This document shows positions 59,678 to 64,000 of a stretch of DNA of 64,000 bases, one piece after another. This DNA comes from Kondoa malvinella (lineage: Eukaryota > Basidiomycota > Agaricostilbomycetes > Agaricostilbales > Kondoaceae). The stretch's first letter is position 1, and each line of letters begins with the position of its first letter. A program made the translations under genes and the position numbers. Below the pieces are notes generated by a model that worked only from the letters and a program-made list of their open reading frames with translations, searched no databases and had not been told where the DNA came from. The stretch spans positions 420,805 to 484,804 of the forward strand of contig BCIM01000001.1 in the NCBI GenBank assembly GCA_039545315.1. Reading direction: 5' to 3'.

Positions 59678-62319
59678 TTAGATCACAGACCGATGTAACA
59701 CCACGCTTCCAGACGAACCACCTCTTGACTCCCAAGAGGTCGAAAGCATTTCCGGACGCAACGGATGCCAAGAGACGTCTCTGACAGTCGTACCAGACGA
59801 GTAATGTGGGTTCGGAGTAGGTTGAGCAGTGGTCGTGCTGCGAGGTGCCAGGAATGGGTCAACAGTGATGGGCTTGACATCCCTTCGGTCCAAGACATTG
59901 ACGACTTGACCATCCAGACCCCAGATCTATTCGCCTGTTAGTGACATAAGGACGGCGTAGTGCAGCACATACATGTATTCGACCATCTGAAGAACCGGAA
60001 TAGATGTAACCTATTTAAGCTTCAGTGCCTGCAACTGGATATCAGGGCAGGTAGACACTGACGTTGGCCGGTAGAAGAAGCAGGAGAGAAGTGACAGCGG
60101 ATCAAAGTCTGCAGGACGGCATGTCCAGTGAAGGTGCTGACGGAAACATCGTTCGGATGTTTGACGTGGCCTAAATAACGGGATCAGCTATCTTCTGTAC
60201 TGCTGTAAAGGATTGACTCACGAGGTTTGCGGTAAAGCGGACCACGATAATCGAAGCCCGGCACTGCGCATTCGTCAGCCTCTCTCTTACCTCTACCTGT
60301 CAGACTTACCACCAGCGTTCCTCGGACGCAACTCTTGCGCAGCCTATACGCTCGTAAGCACAGGATCATCTACCCTTAGGCAAGATTCACCTCTGCACTG
60401 TACAACTTTCTCAAATCCCACAACTTTGCAGTCTGATCCTTGCCGTTCGAAACAACATAGCGGTTATCACCCTTGGGTGAAACGAATGTGATTCCTTCCG
60501 TATGACCGACCAGTACACCTAGAACTCTATGTCAGCGAAAATGATCAAAGTGAGGCAGGCACAAACCAGAAGGAGTTTGACCACGCATTGAACGTCGATC
60601 CCAGATTTTGATCAACGAATCATCTGAACCAGAGACTAAGACGTTCGAGGACACTTCATCCGCGAAACAGACCGCACTACATCCCTATAAGACGTCTTCT
60701 ATCAAAGAGGAAGGGAAAACGCACTTGACATCATCATTATGCGCTGGAACGCGTAAAGTAGTCTGTTGTCGTTCTATATCGTAAAGGAAGATACTGCCGT
60801 GATTGGCACCGGCGACAATCTCTTTCGCGTCTGCTGAGAATCGGATTGACCAGATCTGTGCCTTCACGTCAGCTAGAATACTGGCGATAGGAAAGGAGCA
60901 TACACCGAAATCGCCTCGGGAACCAGAAGCGAAGTTGAGCTGCGTATGTTCTGAAGCATCTCCTCCTATCCCTTCCAGCGTATCGCCTTCTCTTGTTTTG
61001 ACATGATTGACTACCGGTCCAATCCTACCCAAACCAATTAGCTCCAATTCGTCTAGATAGAGGAAAACGCACGTAGAATAGATCAAAGCATCATTGTTCG
61101 GGGACAAATTGCCATCTGTGATAGTCCATCTAGACCTCGCATCATGCGCTTGAACGCTCTTGATCAACTTCAAACTGCTCTTATCTTCGCTATATTCACC
61201 GCCGTATCTACCATAAGAGCGATGTGGCATGCCTCTGTTTGGTGTGGAGGTAATGTTGTCACTGTCTGCGATTCCTTTTCGGATGCTGGTGGAAGGCGAT
61301 TGGGTCGTGTCGTAGATTCGAATGCGAAAGTCTTGTGCGCAGGCTGAACAACACGATTAGATGAGTCTAACGGGAGAGAGCGCGAGCTGACTGTAATAGA
61401 AGGAACCATCTATATATAGTTGTCAATAACTTGAAGTGAAATCTGTACAAAAAGTCATACCTTTGGAATACTGGCCACAGTAGATATTGGCATCGTAGCG
61501 ACATACTTCAGCTCCAACAGAATTAGGTAAACAGATCTATTCCAATTGCATCAACAGCGATAACCTGTGACTGGCTCAAAAAACTCACCTGACCAAGGTC
61601 TTGCCTCGCAGGAGGTCTCCACTTTCCTTCTCTCTTCCTAAGGATATCATTCACATTGGTGCTCAAACTCGACAAAGCTCTTCTGCCCTCCATCAACTTC
61701 CTCGGCGTTTTCCCAAACTCGCCGCCGCGCTCCAGCAACAACCCTTCAGGTCTCGGCTCCGTCACGACATGGAAGAAAGGTTCCCTGTTACCTCCAGTTC
61801 TGCGTCTTGGACCCCAATCTTCATCCTCTTCATCATCATCATCGTCTGCGCCAGGTAAGTCTGCGCGACCACCTAAATGACGTTGCAGCAATGCACGCAA
61901 ACCAGGTGCACGTCGCAAGAGCGTAGCAGAGAGTGGGATCGTGTTTTCGCCTTCTACTAGATAGACGCGGCCGTTTGAAGCTGTACAGTGTGGCGCGATC
62001 AGTATGCGGGGTTGGTGCTCATATATCGAAAGAGACATACGATCCATTACAATACGTATCGGGTCGTCGCCTGTACAGCAATATCAGCTGATCGAACTAT
62101 TACACAAGGGAGAGATAGCGGACCAGTGGGAGCGCCTGCGTCTGCCGTAGGTTCCAGCTCTTCTTCCTCATCATCAGGATCGAGAAAGTCGCCAGCGGCC
62201 TCTTCCTCCTCTGCCATAGCTTCCAGGACTTCCATAGCATCAACTTCATCATCTGTTGCGCTGGGTAGGAAGTCCCCATCCTCGCTATCTGTAGTCCATT
62301 CGCCTGGCATCGACGACAT
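59678..62319 (-). CDS. DCAF11/WDR23-like WD40 protein
   Basis: Start MSSMPGEWTTDSEDGDFLPS at 62319 opens an acidic arm (AEEEEAAGD, DDEEEEL). Then a conserved region before the propeller, RMSLSIYEHQPRILIAPHCT. WD40 blades follow over many exons: SVQAHDARSRWTITDGNLSP, AQIWSIRFSADAKEIVAGAN with HGSIFLYDIERQ, VPAHNDDV, further blades near 60400-60650, and the end TTVRDVSWHPLRPEMLSTSW, the family's typical last blade. DCAF11 is a substrate receptor of CUL4-DDB1 ubiquitin ligases; in animals it controls Nrf2/SKN-1 turnover. The same job in this fungus is inferred. The start lies 110 bases from the FAM32A start. Confidence 0.8.
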
Positions 62320-62429
62320 ATCTTGCAATCACACGAAGGGTATTGACTTGCTGTGCTCGAGGTATAATTGAGCGAGATCGTCGCCGAGAACAAGAGGTGA
62401 TAAGGGCGATTGCCAAATGACACATCTAC
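62320..62429. promoter_or_regulatory. Divergent promoter, DCAF11 / FAM32A
   Basis: 110 bases between opposite start codons. If FAM32A starts at its second ATG (62475) the gap is 155. No clear TATA box. Confidence 0.45.
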
Positions 62430-63088
62430 ATGCCGAAGTCCGGCTCCGCTGTTGACCTCGAACGGCCAGCTGTTATGGCTCCGCTCAAGCTCAAAGGCGA
62501 CAAAGCCAAAAAGTATGCCCTTTACTTGCGTTACACGGACAATTCGCTCACTTCAGCTGCGACAGGAAAAAGAAGTCAAGCTCGTCAACGAAATTACACG
62601 ACGAGGATGATTTGCAGGGTCATCAAGTCGCTTCTGGCAGCACTAGCAGGACTAGAGAGGGAAGTGGGACGCCTGTGAGAACTACAGAGGACACCCAGGC
62701 TGAAATGGACGAGGGCAAGACGGATGCTGAGAAAAGGTTCTTTGCTGTTCAGCGAAAGAGGGTCAGCCCTTCAACTCTGACTTTTGGCCAGCAACTGATA
62801 GAGCGTATAGCTGGCAGAGAAGGCTGCGAAAGGCGCAAAATTGTCTCACAAGGTAGTACTAGATAGCCTCTCATCCATTGGACTACAGCTCTGACACGAA
62901 GACGACAGGACCGCGTGGCTCAGTTCAATGAGAAGCTAGAGTCACTTTCAGAGCATCAGTACGTGTCCTTCTTCCCTTGCCGAGATTTGGCTCAATGTCG
63001 TTATCTAGCGATATCCCAAAGGTGTACAAGGTCGCGGTTGAAGCTGTCCTATCAGCTGACAGATCTGTCTTAGGTTGGGCCTGGATAA
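62430..63088 (+). CDS. FAM32A homologue
   Basis: Five exons. The second ATG at 62475 gives MAPLKLKGDKAKK, matching the family's LKLKG start. A GTATGC intron then joins to KKKSSSSTKLHDEDDLQGH. Later, TDAEKRFFAVQRKR joins across a 50-base intron to LAEKAAKGAKLSHKDRVAQF, then NEKLESLSEHHDIPKV and the end GPG. KDRVAQFNEKLESLSEHHDI and PKV is the conserved end of FAM32A, a short basic nuclear protein that acts as a late splicing factor, inserting its C-terminus near the spliceosome active site and favouring particular 3' sites. The final residues differ (usual end WTK-like). The last intron is 49 bases, so the stop-bearing exon is 15 bases. Confidence 0.75.
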
Positions 63089-63634
63089 TTGCCGGTGGTC
63101 TACATTCGATATATGGACGGCTCGCGGATTTTGGGTCATAGTGAGTTCATGTAGTATGGCCAAGACTCTAGCTGATCTTTGAGCGCAGTGGTTTCCTTGC
63201 ATTGTATTACTGTTGCTACTCACACGTCCCTTTCGCTGCGCGTGGCATAAAGGCAACTCTTTCCTATACCTCAACATCACCTTTTCTCTCTGTCCCCACC
63301 AGAGAATTTGAATCAGCCCTATAGGCGGTGAAATCACCGACTAGCCATACCAGCTTATCTATTCTTTAAACCCTACTCTCGCCAATGTTGCAGATCTGAT
63401 TGGAACCCTTTACTCAACGACTCGATAGCGATCTTGCGAGTGCTCCAAGAGGTTTGAGTATCGCGGAGACGCAAGGATATCCATGCTTGAGATGCAAGGA
63501 AGGAAGGAATCTGCTGCACTCGAAATTAAGGTTTGGTTCTTATTACAGAAGACAACTTAACACTTACGATGCGCTCATCTGCCTGCTCTGTCTACCAACA
63601 CGAAACATCCTCGCAATCTCATCCAGAGTCTCAT
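63089..63634. other. Convergent 3' flanks
   Basis: About 550 bases between FAM32A and the PSMG3-like gene. A minus-strand open segment at 63564-63640 (LVDETLDEIARMFRVGRQSR) could be a further exon of the PSMG3-like gene through a 42-base intron, but homology to the family's end supports the nearer stop. No RNA gene or repeat seen. Confidence 0.45.
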
Positions 63635-64000
63635 CTACAAGCACCCAACAACCAATCCAATACACTCTGCAAAGCATTCGCGATCATTCTGCATCCCGCC
63701 CGACTCTTTCAATCCCAGACCGAGCACCACAGACTTTGCATTCACAATACTAGCTATCTGAGCTGCATACAAGGAGTGTAGATCTGCCATAGCTTCGTTT
63801 TTGGCGCTTCCCATTAAAGTCGATACTCGAGCTGTTTGATCAGGTACAGGTAAATCTAGGCCATTCAAGGTATGTCGACGGAAAGGTAGCGTTGAAGGCG
63901 AGGATTGAATGTCGTAAAGAGCTCCGACTTTGCCATTGAGCTGCGTAATGAGAATGAAGACTCGGTCGCTGTAGTGTTGGACTAAGATCTCGGTGTGCTG
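63635..64000 (-). CDS. Proteasome assembly chaperone 3-like protein (partial)
   Basis: The 5' end lies beyond the window. The visible part reads ILVQHYSDRVFILITQLNGK with VGALYDIQ, then LPVPDQTARVSTLMGSAKNE, then ADLHSLYAAQIASIVNAK with SVVLGLGLKE, ending at 63635. The pattern of a beta strand with IT-Q-GK-G, a linker with T-R-V-LMG, a helix, and a buried VLGLGLK strand fits PSMG3/Irc25, which helps assemble the proteasome alpha ring. Short and diverged family, so moderate confidence. Confidence 0.6.
   Translation of the reverse strand, partial: QHTEILVQHYSDRVFILITQLNGKVGALYDIQSSPSTLPFRRHTLNGLDLPVPDQTARVSTLMGSAKNEAMADLHSLYAAQIASIVNAKSVVLGLGLKESGGMQNDRECFAECIGLVVGCL

Overview
The window is nuclear DNA of an intron-dense, gene-dense fungus, most likely a basidiomycete yeast. 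Most genes carry several introns of about 45-65 bases with GT/GC donors, CTGAC/CTAAC-like branch sites and AG acceptors. Neighbouring genes are often separated by only tens of bases. The gene set is fungal: Zn2Cys6 and Crz1-like regulators, a trifunctional FOL1 folate gene, a Reb1-like Myb protein, a CAP10/GT90 glycosyltransferase and a fungal-type HNH_2 protein. A Tremellomycete-like yeast would fit, but the class cannot be fixed from this sequence alone. No tRNA, rRNA, CRISPR array or intact transposon was recognised.

Layout. 1-9.1 kb: LisH/glutamine-rich regulator (+), GPI-type secreted protein (-), C2H2 protein (-), HNH_2 protein (-, possibly damaged). 9.5-16.4 kb: eIF3m (-) and eIF3f (+) head to head, a small membrane protein (+), a ubiquitin-like protein (-), a Reb1/TTF1-like Myb protein (+). 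16.4-22 kb: aromatic/aminoadipate aminotransferase (-) head to head with FOL1 (+), which runs tail to tail into a TMEM53/DUF829 gene (-). 22.1-23.3 kb: repeat copy A. 23.6-35.1 kb: a 74-residue membrane protein built with two micro-exons (-), COG8 (+), a double-ATPase ABC protein (-), an Mdm1-type PXA/PX/nexin protein (+), a Zn2Cys6 regulator (+). 35.3-46.4 kb: BiP/Kar2 (+), a large disordered fungal protein (+), peptidyl-tRNA hydrolase (-), GT90/CAP10 enzyme (+). 46.6-47.8 kb: repeat copy B, inverted relative to A. 47.9-64 kb: MFS sugar-transporter-like gene (+), RCC1 (-), two C2H2 regulators (-), a LAM/Aster-type GRAM-VASt sterol carrier (-), DCAF11/WDR23 (-) head to head with FAM32A (+), and a PSMG3-like proteasome chaperone cut by the window end (-).

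How the genes work together. Most are single housekeeping functions: translation initiation, folate, Golgi tethering, ER folding, contact-site lipid transfer, Ran cycle. Divergent pairs are common (10890/10958, 13960/14039, 18765/18814, 24092/24135, 27668/27760, 43749/43910, 62319/62430), mostly with under 110 bases between start codons. The eIF3m/eIF3f pair is functionally coherent.

The most notable signals are in splicing and repeats. Four predicted micro-exons of 5-10 bases, each supported by phase and three also by conserved protein motifs or a continuous product. A predicted 391-base intron that has no AG dinucleotide between its donor and its acceptor. Two inverted copies of an unidentified ~1.14 kb repeat flank a 23 kb gene block, each with the same end lying just upstream of a start codon.
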